NCBI RefSeq assembly: GCF_023656415.1
Contig: NZ_JAMOIL010000001.1
Coordinates: forward strand, 62,001 to 126,000
Length of the DNA: 64,000 nt
Reading direction: 5' to 3'
Source: Nocardioides bruguierae
GTDB lineage: Bacteria; Actinomycetota; Actinomycetes; Propionibacteriales; Nocardioidaceae
The notes beneath the pieces were generated by a model. It worked only from the letters and a program-made list of their open reading frames with translations, was not told where the DNA came from and did not search any database. Position 1 is the stretch's first letter, and each line of letters opens with the position of its first letter. Shown piece after piece: positions 31,336 to 39,019 of this stretch. Made by a program: the position numbers and the translations under genes.

Positions 31336-33224
31336 GAGCCGGGGCCTCGTGGTCGGGGCGCGTGGTCACCCGCGCCCGGGCGGTGGTGGCGACGTGGCTG
31401 CCGATGCAGTGCGGACGCTGCCCACGCACCGTGGACGGCACCGAGCCGTGGGTCGTGGGCCACAAGATCAGCCGAGCGCTGCGCCCGGACCTCGCGCTCG
31501 AGCCGAGCAACTGGCAGCCCGAGCATCGCTCCTGCTCGGACCGCAGCGCGCAGGCCGCGGTGATCGAGAAGGCACGAGCCGAGGGCGCGAGAGACGCACT
31601 TCTCGGCGTTTTCCCCGCCACGACGACCGCCGGGCAGGCCCCGCCCCTGCCCGTCTCTCCCTCTGGCGCCGAAGATGGCCAGTGGACGGTGCCGGCGCGG
31701 CTGAAGTGGGCTCACCACGTCCGCACGGCGCCTGAGTGGCTCGCGCCGTACCTGGTGGTCCCGGACAACGCGTCCCCGCCGTTGGCGATGACCGAGGTGC
31801 ACCCGCGCGCGGTGTGCTCCTACGCGGCCGAGGGGTGCACCCACGGGTGGGCGGGCGTGCCGTTCGTGCTCGAGCCGCCGGCGATCGCGTGGGTCGAGAA
31901 GGCGCGGGGCATCCGGCTGCGGTGGTGGCAGCAGCTGGCCATGGTGCGCCAGCTCGAGCACGACGCGGCGGGCCGGCTGGTGTGGTTCAACGTGGTGGAG
32001 TCCGGGACTCGGCGCATCGGGAAGTCGGAGCGGCTGCGGTCCCTGGCGCTGTGGCGGATGCAGCGCGGCGTGGAGCTGTTCGAGCCGGGGCAGACGGTGA
32101 TCCACTTCGGCAACAAGCTCGACGTCGTCCGCGAGGTGCAGGAGCGGGCGTGGCCGTGGTGCGAGGCGCAGGGCTGGGCGGTCTCGCGGAACAACAACAA
32201 CCGGTCGGTGACCCACCCGAACGGGGCCCGGTGGCTGGCGAAGACGACGGCGTACAGCTTCGACGTGCACCTGGGGCTGGCCGATGAGTGCTGGGACATC
32301 GAGCCGGTGCGGATCTCCGAGGACCTCGAGCCTGCGGCGCTGGAGCGGGAGTCGGCGCAGGTGGTGACGACGAGCACGGCGCACCGTCGCGCGACGGCGT
32401 TGATGCCCCGGCGGATCTCGGCGGCGTTGGCGTTCGATGATCTGCGGACGTTGCTGCTGCTGTGGGGCGTCGAGCCGGCGGCGGACATCTTCGCGGAGTC
32501 GACGTGGCGGGCGGCCTCAGCGCACTGGTCGCCGGAGCGTCGTGACCAGATCGCGGCAAAGCTGGTGGAGGCGCGCGAGGCGGAGCCGACTCTGGACGAC
32601 CCGGACCCGGTGGGGTCGTGGGCGCACCAGTACCTGAACCGGTGGGACCTGGCGCCGCGACCGAAGAAAGCGAAGGGCGACCCGCTGATCGACGCGCCCG
32701 CGTGGGCCGAGCTGGCCGTCGAGCTGAGCGAGCCGCGTCCGGCGCCGGTGGCCGCGGCGGTGGAGTCCTGGTTCGAGGACGGGGTCTCGGTGGCGCTGGC
32801 GTGGCGGCTGCCGGCTGGCGTGGTGTCGGTCGGGGTGGCCGACTTCGCCGACCTGGGGACCGCGTTGGCCGCGGTGCGGGCGTCGGGGTTCCGGGGCCGG
32901 GTGACGTGTGGGTCCTCGCTGCTGGAGGACCCGGCGGTGCGGACCTCGCGGGTGCGGACGCGCCCGGGTGAGGGCCGGGTCATCTCGGCGGTGCAGGAGC
33001 TGCAGCGGCTGCTGGCCGAGGACGTGGTCCGCCACGACGGCGGGGAGCACCTGGCCGGCCAGCTCGTCGAGCTGCGCACGGCGCCGGGCGTGGACGGGCC
33101 GCGGGTGGTCTCCACAGGCCGCGCCGACGCGGTGAAGGCCGCGGTGTGGGCCATCCGCGACGCCCGGCTGGTGCGCTCGGGGAAGCCGCGCGTGCTCTCG
33201 CGCACCCCTGATCCGGGCAGCTGA
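31332..33224 (+). CDS. HNH endonuclease-terminase large subunit fusion
   Basis: 630 residues from GTG 31332, overlapping the preceding stop. Residues 25-75 are an HNH domain: CGRCPRTVDGTEPWVVGHKI then LEPSNWQPEHRSCSDRSAQ, with His, Asn and His in place. Residues 125-630 are a phage terminase large subunit: a P-loop-like SGTRRIGKSERLR near 224, Walker B LGLADE near 315, and a C-terminal nuclease part with GVVSVGVADFADLG. Phages with cos ends usually keep a separate HNH gene beside the terminase, because both act together in cos cleavage; here they form one polypeptide. It would cut and pump element DNA into its own procapsids. Confidence 0.82.
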   Translation: MRAGASWSGRVVTRARAVVATWLPMQCGRCPRTVDGTEPWVVGHKISRALRPDLALEPSNWQPEHRSCSDRSAQAAVIEKARAEGARDALLGVFPATTTAGQAPPLPVSPSGAEDGQWTVPARLKWAHHVRTAPEWLAPYLVVPDNASPPLAMTEVHPRAVCSYAAEGCTHGWAGVPFVLEPPAIAWVEKARGIRLRWWQQLAMVRQLEHDAAGRLVWFNVVESGTRRIGKSERLRSLALWRMQRGVELFEPGQTVIHFGNKLDVVREVQERAWPWCEAQGWAVSRNNNNRSVTHPNGARWLAKTTAYSFDVHLGLADECWDIEPVRISEDLEPAALERESAQVVTTSTAHRRATALMPRRISAALAFDDLRTLLLLWGVEPAADIFAESTWRAASAHWSPERRDQIAAKLVEAREAEPTLDDPDPVGSWAHQYLNRWDLAPRPKKAKGDPLIDAPAWAELAVELSEPRPAPVAAAVESWFEDGVSVALAWRLPAGVVSVGVADFADLGTALAAVRASGFRGRVTCGSSLLEDPAVRTSRVRTRPGEGRVISAVQELQRLLAEDVVRHDGGEHLAGQLVELRTAPGVDGPRVVSTGRADAVKAAVWAIRDARLVRSGKPRVLSRTPDPGS

Positions 33225-33327
33225 GCCCCCGGTTGAGTTGGCGGGGTTGGCAGGTTCCTCACCACGGGGTGGGCAGGAACCTCCAACCGGGGCCCCAGCG
33301 TCGGCGCGCCCGCACACGCTGGGGTCC

Positions 33328-36198
33328 GTGGGATTGGTCAGGTCGTTGCTGCGGGGTCGCATGGACCCGTTGGTCCAGATGGCGATGGAGCAGGCTGACT
33401 CGGCGCCGGCCTTCGCGGTCGACGCCGAGTCGGTGCCGCCCGAGGCGTACGGGCTGACCAGCTACGCCGCCCCCGTGACCGCGGTCGCCCGGGTGGGCCG
33501 GCGGGAGGCCATCCAGGTGGCCGCGGTGAAGCGGTCCCGCGACCTCATCGCCGGGTCCCTGGGCTCGCTGCCGCTGCAGGTGGTCCGCTCGGACCTGCGG
33601 GTCGAGCCGACCTCGTGGCTGCACCAGCCTGAGCGTGACGTCCCGCGGTCGGTGACGATGACCCGCACCATCGAGGACCTGCTGTTCGAGGGCATCGCCT
33701 GGTGGAAGGTCACCGCCTTCGACTGGCGTGGCTTCCCCGCCCAGGTGCGGCGGCTGGACCCCCGCAGCGTCGACGTCCAGAAGGACGGCCGCGTGCACGT
33801 CACCCTCGACGGGCACCGGGGCACGGCCGATGAGTGGCCGAAGGACGGCGAGCTCATCCGGTTCGACTCGCCCAACGACCCGCTCCTGACGGCCGGCGCC
33901 CGCGCGATCCGGCAGTGCCTGCTCCTGGACCGGGCCGCGCAGCGGTACGCCGACGGGGCGCCCCCCGGCGACTACTTCTCCGCCGCCGACAACACCGACC
34001 CCTTCGACTCCGAGGACGAGGTCCGCGAGCTGCTCCTGGACCCGTGGCACCAGGCCCGACAGGCCCGCTCGACCGCGTGGGTGCCGGCCGGGGTCAGCTA
34101 CCACGCCTCGACGTTCAACCCCGAGCAGCTCGAGCTGGCCGCCCAGCGGCAGCACGCGGTCCTGGAGATCGCCCGGGTGGCCGGCGTGGACCCCGAGGAG
34201 CTGGGCGTCAGCACGACCAGCCGCACCTACGCCAACCAGTTCGACCGCCGCAAGGCGTTCCTGGACTTCACCCTCGGCGGCTACCGGGCCGCGATCGAGG
34301 ACCGGCTGTCCATGGGCGACGTCACGCCCCGCGGCTCGACGGTGCGCTACGACCTCGACGCGTTCCTGCGCACCGACCCGCTGGCCCGCTACCAGGCGTA
34401 CAAGGCCGGCCTCGAGGTCGGCGCCATCCAAGACCAGGGCGAGGTTCGCGCCCTCGAGGGGAAGCCGGCCCCCACCACCACCGTCCCCGGATCCACCAGC
34501 GGATCCGCACCAGCACAGGAGACCACCGTGACCCCCAGCATGTCGGCCACCGAGCCGCTGACCATCACCTTCGACTCCGGCCCGGCCGTCGTCCTCGACG
34601 CGCCGCCGGCGGCCGAGTCCTTCTCCGTCGACGCCGAGCGCCGCGTGATCCGCGGCCTGGCCGTGCCCTACGGCAAGACCGGGATCAGCAACGGCCAGAG
34701 GTTCCAGTTCACCCAGGGCAGCCTCAAGTTCGCCGAGACCAAGCGCGTCAAGCTCTGGGTCCAGCACGACAAGAACCAGGCCATCGGCTTCGCCACGCGC
34801 CTGGAGGACCGCGCCGACGGCCTGTACGCCGAGTTCCAGGTGGCCCGCGGCGCCGAGGGCGACCGGGCGCTGCAGCTGGCCGAGGACGGCGTCCTGGACG
34901 GCCTCTCGATCGGGCTCGGACGCGGCGGCCGGTTCCGCGACCAGGGCGGCGTCCAGTTCGCCGTCGACGTGCCGCTGATGGAGATCAGCCTCACCCCGGC
35001 GCCGTCCTTCGACGACGCCCGCACCGGCACCTTCGAGAACGCCGGCCAGCCCGGTCAGGGCAGCGGCCAGGGGGCCGGCCAGGGCGGCGAGGCTCCGCGG
35101 TTCGAGGGCCTGGCCACCGAGATCCGCAAGGCCATGTTCCAGGGCTTCTCCGACTTCGGCGGCGGCCGCGAGCAGGTCTCGGCCGGCCACAGCGCCGGCT
35201 TCGAGGTCGAGGAGCCCTCCCCGTACCGCTTCGACGGCACCCGCGCCGAGCACTCCTTCGTGGCCGACATGCGCGCCGCGCAGCAGGGCGACGGGGAGGC
35301 CCGTCAGCGACTGGAGACCTTCGGTGAGGAGTTCGAGCGGTTCGCGGTCACCACCGGCAACGTCTCCTCGCTCAACCCCACCAAGACCCGCCCCGACCTG
35401 TACGTGCCGAACCTCCAGTACTCCCGCCCGCTGTGGGACTCGGTCTCGACCGGGTCGATCGAGGACCAGACGCCGTTCACGGTCCCGAAGTTCGCCGCCG
35501 CCACCGGCCTGGTCGGCGCGCACACCCAGGGCACCGAGCCCACGCCTGGCTCGTTCTCGGCCACCGTGCAGACCATCACCCCGGGTGCCACCTCCGGCAA
35601 GATCGAGATCAACCGCGAGGTCCTCGACCAGGGCGGCTCGCCGCAGGCCGACCAGATCATCTGGGGCGAGATGCTCAACGCCTGGTACGAGGCCATCGAG
35701 GCCAAGATCGCCACCGCGCTGGCCGCCGTCGCGACCGCCGAGCTCAACCTCGCCGGCGCCACCGACGCCGCCCTCGTCGACGCGCTCACCGGCTACTTCG
35801 CCGGCCTGCAGTTCGTCCGCGGCGGCAACCGGTTCACCGGCTTCGTCTCCGACGGCAACCTGTTCCCCGCGCTGGTCGCCGCCTCCGACACCGCGGGCCG
35901 CAAGCTGCTGCCCGTCCTGGGCCCCACCAACGCGCAGGGCAGCGTCTCCGGCGGCTTCGACCGCGTCCAGCTGGGCACCCAGACCATCCGCGCCGCCTGG
36001 GCGCTGGGCACCGGCAACGACAAGAAGTCCTACAGCTTCGTGCCCGCCTCGGTGTGGGCCTGGGCCTCGGCGCCGCGCAAGTTCGTCTTCGAGTACCAGG
36101 TCAAGTCCGTGGACATGGCCATCTGGGGCTACTCGGCCACCGCGATCCTGCGCGACTCCGACGTCAAGCCGATCGACTACACCACCGCGGACGCCTGA
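33328..36198 (+). CDS. Portal-prohead protease-major capsid protein triple fusion
   Basis: 956 residues in one uninterrupted frame from GTG 33328. Residues 1-395 are an HK97-type portal (AVKRSRDLIAGSLGSLPLQV; EDLLFEGIAWWKVTAFDWRG; VAGVDPEELGVSTTSRTYAN). A Pro/Thr/Ser linker leads to residues 401-575, the prohead protease, with RVIRGLAVPYGKT, His480 in WVQHDKNQAIGF and Ser527 in DGLSIGLG as catalytic residues and PLMEISLTPAPSFDDA as the last strand. A Gly/Gln linker (GQGSGQGAGQGG) and a delta-like segment precede the HK97-fold capsid from about 620 (YSRPLWDSVSTGSIEDQTPF; KIEINREVLDQGGSPQ; SVSGGFDRVQLGTQTIRAAW). An internal ribosome site with GTG 34528 (residue 401) can give separate protease-capsid. 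Protease-capsid fusions are known; the portal joined in frame is unusual. Confidence 0.85.
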   Translation: MGLVRSLLRGRMDPLVQMAMEQADSAPAFAVDAESVPPEAYGLTSYAAPVTAVARVGRREAIQVAAVKRSRDLIAGSLGSLPLQVVRSDLRVEPTSWLHQPERDVPRSVTMTRTIEDLLFEGIAWWKVTAFDWRGFPAQVRRLDPRSVDVQKDGRVHVTLDGHRGTADEWPKDGELIRFDSPNDPLLTAGARAIRQCLLLDRAAQRYADGAPPGDYFSAADNTDPFDSEDEVRELLLDPWHQARQARSTAWVPAGVSYHASTFNPEQLELAAQRQHAVLEIARVAGVDPEELGVSTTSRTYANQFDRRKAFLDFTLGGYRAAIEDRLSMGDVTPRGSTVRYDLDAFLRTDPLARYQAYKAGLEVGAIQDQGEVRALEGKPAPTTTVPGSTSGSAPAQETTVTPSMSATEPLTITFDSGPAVVLDAPPAAESFSVDAERRVIRGLAVPYGKTGISNGQRFQFTQGSLKFAETKRVKLWVQHDKNQAIGFATRLEDRADGLYAEFQVARGAEGDRALQLAEDGVLDGLSIGLGRGGRFRDQGGVQFAVDVPLMEISLTPAPSFDDARTGTFENAGQPGQGSGQGAGQGGEAPRFEGLATEIRKAMFQGFSDFGGGREQVSAGHSAGFEVEEPSPYRFDGTRAEHSFVADMRAAQQGDGEARQRLETFGEEFERFAVTTGNVSSLNPTKTRPDLYVPNLQYSRPLWDSVSTGSIEDQTPFTVPKFAAATGLVGAHTQGTEPTPGSFSATVQTITPGATSGKIEINREVLDQGGSPQADQIIWGEMLNAWYEAIEAKIATALAAVATAELNLAGATDAALVDALTGYFAGLQFVRGGNRFTGFVSDGNLFPALVAASDTAGRKLLPVLGPTNAQGSVSGGFDRVQLGTQTIRAAWALGTGNDKKSYSFVPASVWAWASAPRKFVFEYQVKSVDMAIWGYSATAILRDSDVKPIDYTTADA
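34517..34530 (+). promoter_or_regulatory. Internal ribosome site and GTG within the triple fusion
   Basis: AGGAG (34517-34521), six bases, then GTG (34528-34530) in frame at the portal/protease border. This would let capsid be made in excess over portal (415 versus 12 copies in HK97-like shells), solving the stoichiometry problem of a fusion. Confidence 0.6.
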
Positions 36199-36413
36199 TG
36201 GCCGGCAAGAGCACCTCCTCGGCGGGGCGGCGTCGGCCCTCCGCCGAGGAGCGCCGCGGCAAGCGGGGCCACGACGAGCACGGCAACGTCCGGCCCGCCG
36301 ACGGCCGCTTCGAGCTGCACGACCCGGCCCAGGAGTCGAGCTTCGTGTCCAGCACCAAGGCCAGCAAGACCAGCAGCAAGACCCGGCCCACCCGAGGGAG
36401 CGACGATGGCTGA
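36198..36413 (+). CDS. Small basic hypothetical protein
   Basis: 71 residues, start overlapping the capsid stop by one base. Highly charged and probably disordered: GKSTSSAGRRRPSAEERRGK, ending SSTKASKTSSKTRPTRG. No family recognised; an internal head or DNA-condensing protein is possible by position. Confidence 0.55.
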   Translation: MAGKSTSSAGRRRPSAEERRGKRGHDEHGNVRPADGRFELHDPAQESSFVSSTKASKTSSKTRPTRGSDDG

Positions 36414-36630
36414 CGACCAGGCACCGGAGACCGGCAAGAGCACGACGTCCACGACGTCCACGGCGCGCCGGGCGAAGCCGAGCCGTCGCGTCGGCGACCA
36501 CGTGCAGCTCAAGCCCGGGGGCATCGTGATCCGCCCCGGCGGCGTCACGCACATCCTGGTCCGCGGCGGGTTCGTCCTCGACGAGCCCGGCACGTTCACC
36601 ATCGACGGCGAGCCCGTCGAGGTCGCGTGA
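36406..36630 (+). CDS. Small head-associated hypothetical protein
   Basis: 74 residues, overlapping the previous gene by 8 bp. A disordered Thr/Ser-rich start is followed by a beta-rich region HVQLKPGGIVIRPGGVTHIL and a strand GTFTIDGEPVEVA, which could be a small decoration or connector barrel. No family recognised. Confidence 0.5.
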   Translation: MADDQAPETGKSTTSTTSTARRAKPSRRVGDHVQLKPGGIVIRPGGVTHILVRGGFVLDEPGTFTIDGEPVEVA

Positions 36631-36944
36631 GCATCGACCAGGGGGCGCTCGAGGCCGTGCCCGTCCCGACTGCGCAGGAGGTCGCCAACCTCTCCGGCTG
36701 CGACCTGGTCGAGGTGGAGCAGTTCTACGCCGGCGAGGTGGCCGACCAGGCCCGCCGCTGCCGCGTCGCCACCTACACCCCCGCGCTGGCCGCAGCGCTC
36801 GTGCGCCGCGTGCAGCGCGCGGTGGCGATGAGCAACCTGCCGCTGGGCGTGCAGATCGACGAGGTCGGCGCCACCCGGCTGGGCAGCACCGGCCCCGAGG
36901 TCCGCCGGCTCGAGGGCCCCTACCGCAAGGTCGTGGTCGGATGA
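36627..36944 (+). CDS. Head-tail connector (adaptor-like)
   Basis: 105 residues, GTG overlapping the previous stop. Helical: SGCDLVEVEQFYAGEVADQA and YTPALAAALVRRVQRAVAM, with a short strand hairpin at LGSTGPEVRRLEGPYRKVV. The position after capsid and before the tail terminator fits the gp6-type adaptor. Assignment is by order and fold impression. Confidence 0.6.
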   Translation: MSIDQGALEAVPVPTAQEVANLSGCDLVEVEQFYAGEVADQARRCRVATYTPALAAALVRRVQRAVAMSNLPLGVQIDEVGATRLGSTGPEVRRLEGPYRKVVVG

Positions 36945-37288
36945 GCTTCCGCGAGGACCTGGTCACGCGTGCCGCCACGGTCGCCGGTATCCGGCCCCAC
37001 CCCTACGTCGTGCAGGCCACCGCCGCCGGCACCCTCTACCCACGCCTGGAGCGGATCGATTACCCCAACCCCTTCGGGGGCGTGGCCCACTGGAACGTCG
37101 TCCTGGTCCTTCCGCAGTCCCCGGCCGACGCAGAGCGCTACCTCGAGCAGAAGCTCCCGGCGCTCAGGGCCGCGATCGCGCCGGCGCTCAGCGTGACCAG
37201 CGTGGCCCTCCAGCGACTTCAGCTCGACGGCATCGGCGTCCTGCCGGTCGCCTTCATCAACGGACACAGAGAGCAGGACCCCTCATGA
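36941..37288 (+). CDS. Probable tail terminator/neck protein
   Basis: 115 residues, ATG overlapping the previous stop. Alternating strand and helix: VAHWNVVLVLPQSPADAERY then EQKLPALRAAIAPALSVTSV and a last strand IGVLPVAFINGH, the alpha-beta pattern of tail terminator proteins, which form the ring that closes the tail tube. Identity rests on order and size. Confidence 0.6.
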   Translation: MSFREDLVTRAATVAGIRPHPYVVQATAAGTLYPRLERIDYPNPFGGVAHWNVVLVLPQSPADAERYLEQKLPALRAAIAPALSVTSVALQRLQLDGIGVLPVAFINGHREQDPS

Positions 37289-37704
37289 CCGCACTCGGCA
37301 CCCGCCTGTTGACCATCACCGTCGACGGCGAGGACTACACCGCGCAGGCATCCAACGTGCGCATCACCGGCGCGCCGGCCGACTCCGACTTCGTCTCCTT
37401 CGAGGACGCCGCGAACGGCGGCAAGCGGGAGTACAAGCTGGCCTTCACCGCCGTGCAGGACCCCGCGACGGGCTCGCTGTGGGACCTGCTGTGGTCTCAG
37501 GCCGGCTCGACCGTCCCCGTCGTGGTCAAGCCCGCCGGCGGCACCACGGCCAGCGAGGCCACCCCGCACTTCACCGGCAATGTGGTCATCACCGAGCCCG
37601 ACGGCGACCTGCTGGGCGGCGAGGCCAACGCCTCGACCAGCGCCCGGTTCACCTTCGACGCCGAGTGGACCTACGCCGCCAAGCCGGTCCGCGTCACGGC
37701 CTGA
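37285..37704 (+). CDS. Major tail tube protein, copy 1
   Basis: 139 residues, ATG overlapping the previous stop. ALGTRLLTITVDGEDYTAQA begins a beta sandwich with SLWDLLWSQAGSTVPVVVKP and a last strand RFTFDAEWTYAAKPVRV, as in siphophage tube subunits. A paralogue follows at once (37733-38149) with the same opening (LGT-R-LT-VDG). Tube rings are normally homohexamers. Confidence 0.72.
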   Translation: MTALGTRLLTITVDGEDYTAQASNVRITGAPADSDFVSFEDAANGGKREYKLAFTAVQDPATGSLWDLLWSQAGSTVPVVVKPAGGTTASEATPHFTGNVVITEPDGDLLGGEANASTSARFTFDAEWTYAAKPVRVTA

Positions 37705-37732
37705 CCGCCGCCCACGAGATCCGGAGTCGGCC

Positions 37733-38149
37733 GTGCACCTGGGAACCCGCTCGCTGACGCTCCGCGTCGACGGCCTCGAGCGCACCGCCGACGTCTCGGA
37801 CTGTCGGATCGAGGCCGTCGAGGCCGACACCGCCGGCCGGACACTCTTCGGCGACACCCTCACCTTCCGCCTGCGCGGTGTCGCCGCCCAGGACATGGCG
37901 GCCGACTCGCTGTGGGCCCTGGCCTGGGAGGCGACGGCAGGCACCGTCGAGGCAGACATCCGCCCCGCAGGCGGGGCCGTCCCCACCGAGGAACAGCCCT
38001 GGTTCCTCGGCACGCTGCAGATCGACGCCGCACCCGGCGTCCTCGTCGGTGGCCCGGCCGACCCCGCTCTCGGGGGCCGGTTCACCTTCGAGTTCGACTG
38101 GGCCTTCCTCGCCAAGCCCGAGCGCATCGACGGGACCAGGCCATGGTGA
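37733..38149 (+). CDS. Tail tube-like protein, copy 2
   Basis: 138 residues from GTG 37733. HLGTRSLTLRVDGLERTADV, SLWALAWEATAGTVEADIRP and RFTFEFDWAFLAKPERI align along the whole length with the gene before it. The two may form mixed rings, or one may be a tail-end or terminator ring. It overlaps the next gene by 7 bp. Confidence 0.68.
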   Translation: MHLGTRSLTLRVDGLERTADVSDCRIEAVEADTAGRTLFGDTLTFRLRGVAAQDMAADSLWALAWEATAGTVEADIRPAGGAVPTEEQPWFLGTLQIDAAPGVLVGGPADPALGGRFTFEFDWAFLAKPERIDGTRPW

Positions 38150-38526
38150 ACCGGAGCGGCTTCCGGGTCGAGGGCCTGCGCGACGTCGTCCGCGGCCTGC
38201 AGCAGATGGGCCTGGACGTCGACGACCTCAAGGACGCCTTCGCCAAGCTCGCCGCCAAGGGCTCCGAGGTCGCCTCCCAGCTCGCCCCTCGACGCTCCGG
38301 CCGCCTCGCCGGCGACGTGCGCGGCAACCGCGCGAAGTCCAAGGCCGTGATCACCGCCGGCCGCGCCACCGTCCCCTACGCGGGACCCATCAACTACGGC
38401 TGGCCCAAGCGCGGGATCGAGCCGTCGCTGTTCATGCAGCGCGCCGACGAGCAGATGCAGCCCACCGCCGTGCAGCTGCTCGAGGACGAGATCAACACCA
38501 AGATCCAGGAGAAGCACTTCCGATGA
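38143..38526 (+). CDS. HK97 gp10-like neck/tail completion protein
   Basis: 127 residues from ATG 38143. FRVEGLRDVVRGLQQMGLDV and APRRSGRLAGDVRGNRAKSK then YAGPINYGWPKRGIEPSLFM match the HK97-gp10 family pattern (G-L-x2-L...P-x-x-T/S-G-x-L...Y-A-x-x-x-n-y-G-w). It joins tail to head. It lies after the tube genes rather than before, a mild reordering. Confidence 0.72.
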   Translation: MVNRSGFRVEGLRDVVRGLQQMGLDVDDLKDAFAKLAAKGSEVASQLAPRRSGRLAGDVRGNRAKSKAVITAGRATVPYAGPINYGWPKRGIEPSLFMQRADEQMQPTAVQLLEDEINTKIQEKHFR

Positions 38527-38888
38527 CCACGAACCCCGCCACGACCACCACCCCCGGGCCCGCCGGCGTGTCCACCGGTGCGCCGGAGCCGCAGGTGACC
38601 GTCGACGAGATGATCCAGTCGCTGACCGGCTTCGACGAGCTCGCCATCGAGAAGCACTTCAACGGCTTCGACATCTACACCGACGGCGAGGCCCGCGGCA
38701 TCCGCGCGATGCGCGCCCTGGCCTTCGTGCAGTTCCGCCGCAACGAGATGAAGGACCTTGACGCGTTCAAGGCCGCCCAGGGGCTGTCCTTCCGTGAGGT
38801 CTCGTCGATGTACCTGCCCGACGAGCTCGAGCTCGACCCCGACGCCCCCGAGACCGCCTCGGGAAAAGACTCCGCGCTGCCCGCCTGA
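38523..38888 (+). CDS. Tail assembly chaperone G
   Basis: 121 residues, ATGA overlap with the preceding stop. Helical: VDEMIQSLTGFDELAIEKHF and IRAMRALAFVQFRRNEMKDL then FREVSSMYLPDEL. It precedes the tape measure gene, as in lambda gpG. A slippery GGGAAAA at 38861-38867 near its end gives a -1 extension. Confidence 0.75.
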   Translation: MTTNPATTTTPGPAGVSTGAPEPQVTVDEMIQSLTGFDELAIEKHFNGFDIYTDGEARGIRAMRALAFVQFRRNEMKDLDAFKAAQGLSFREVSSMYLPDELELDPDAPETASGKDSALPA

Positions 38889-39016
38889 GGGCCTACGAGA
38901 TCGGGGCGTGGTGCTACCAGACCGGGCAGCAGCCCGAGCTGTGGCACCAGCTCTCCCGCCTGGAACGTGACCAGTTCGTCGAGGCAGCCCTCGACGCGAA
39001 GAAGAAGGGGTGGTGA
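38523..39016 (+). CDS. Tail assembly chaperone GT by -1 programmed frameshift
   Basis: At G-GGA-AAA (38861-38867), zero-frame codons TCG GGA AAA, a -1 slip continues as RLRAARLRAYEIGAWCYQTG and ends at TGA 39014-39016, adding 49 residues. The extension has no start of its own and reads like the T domains of other siphophages (YEIGAW...QPELW...SRLERDQFVEAALD...KKG). Both products chaperone the tape measure protein. Confidence 0.75.
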
Positions 39017-39019
39017 GTG

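Noticed and set aside
33259..36978. Leftward open frame of 1239 codons opposite the portal-protease-capsid gene
   Set aside because: Shadow of the real gene; no start signal and no recognisable motif.
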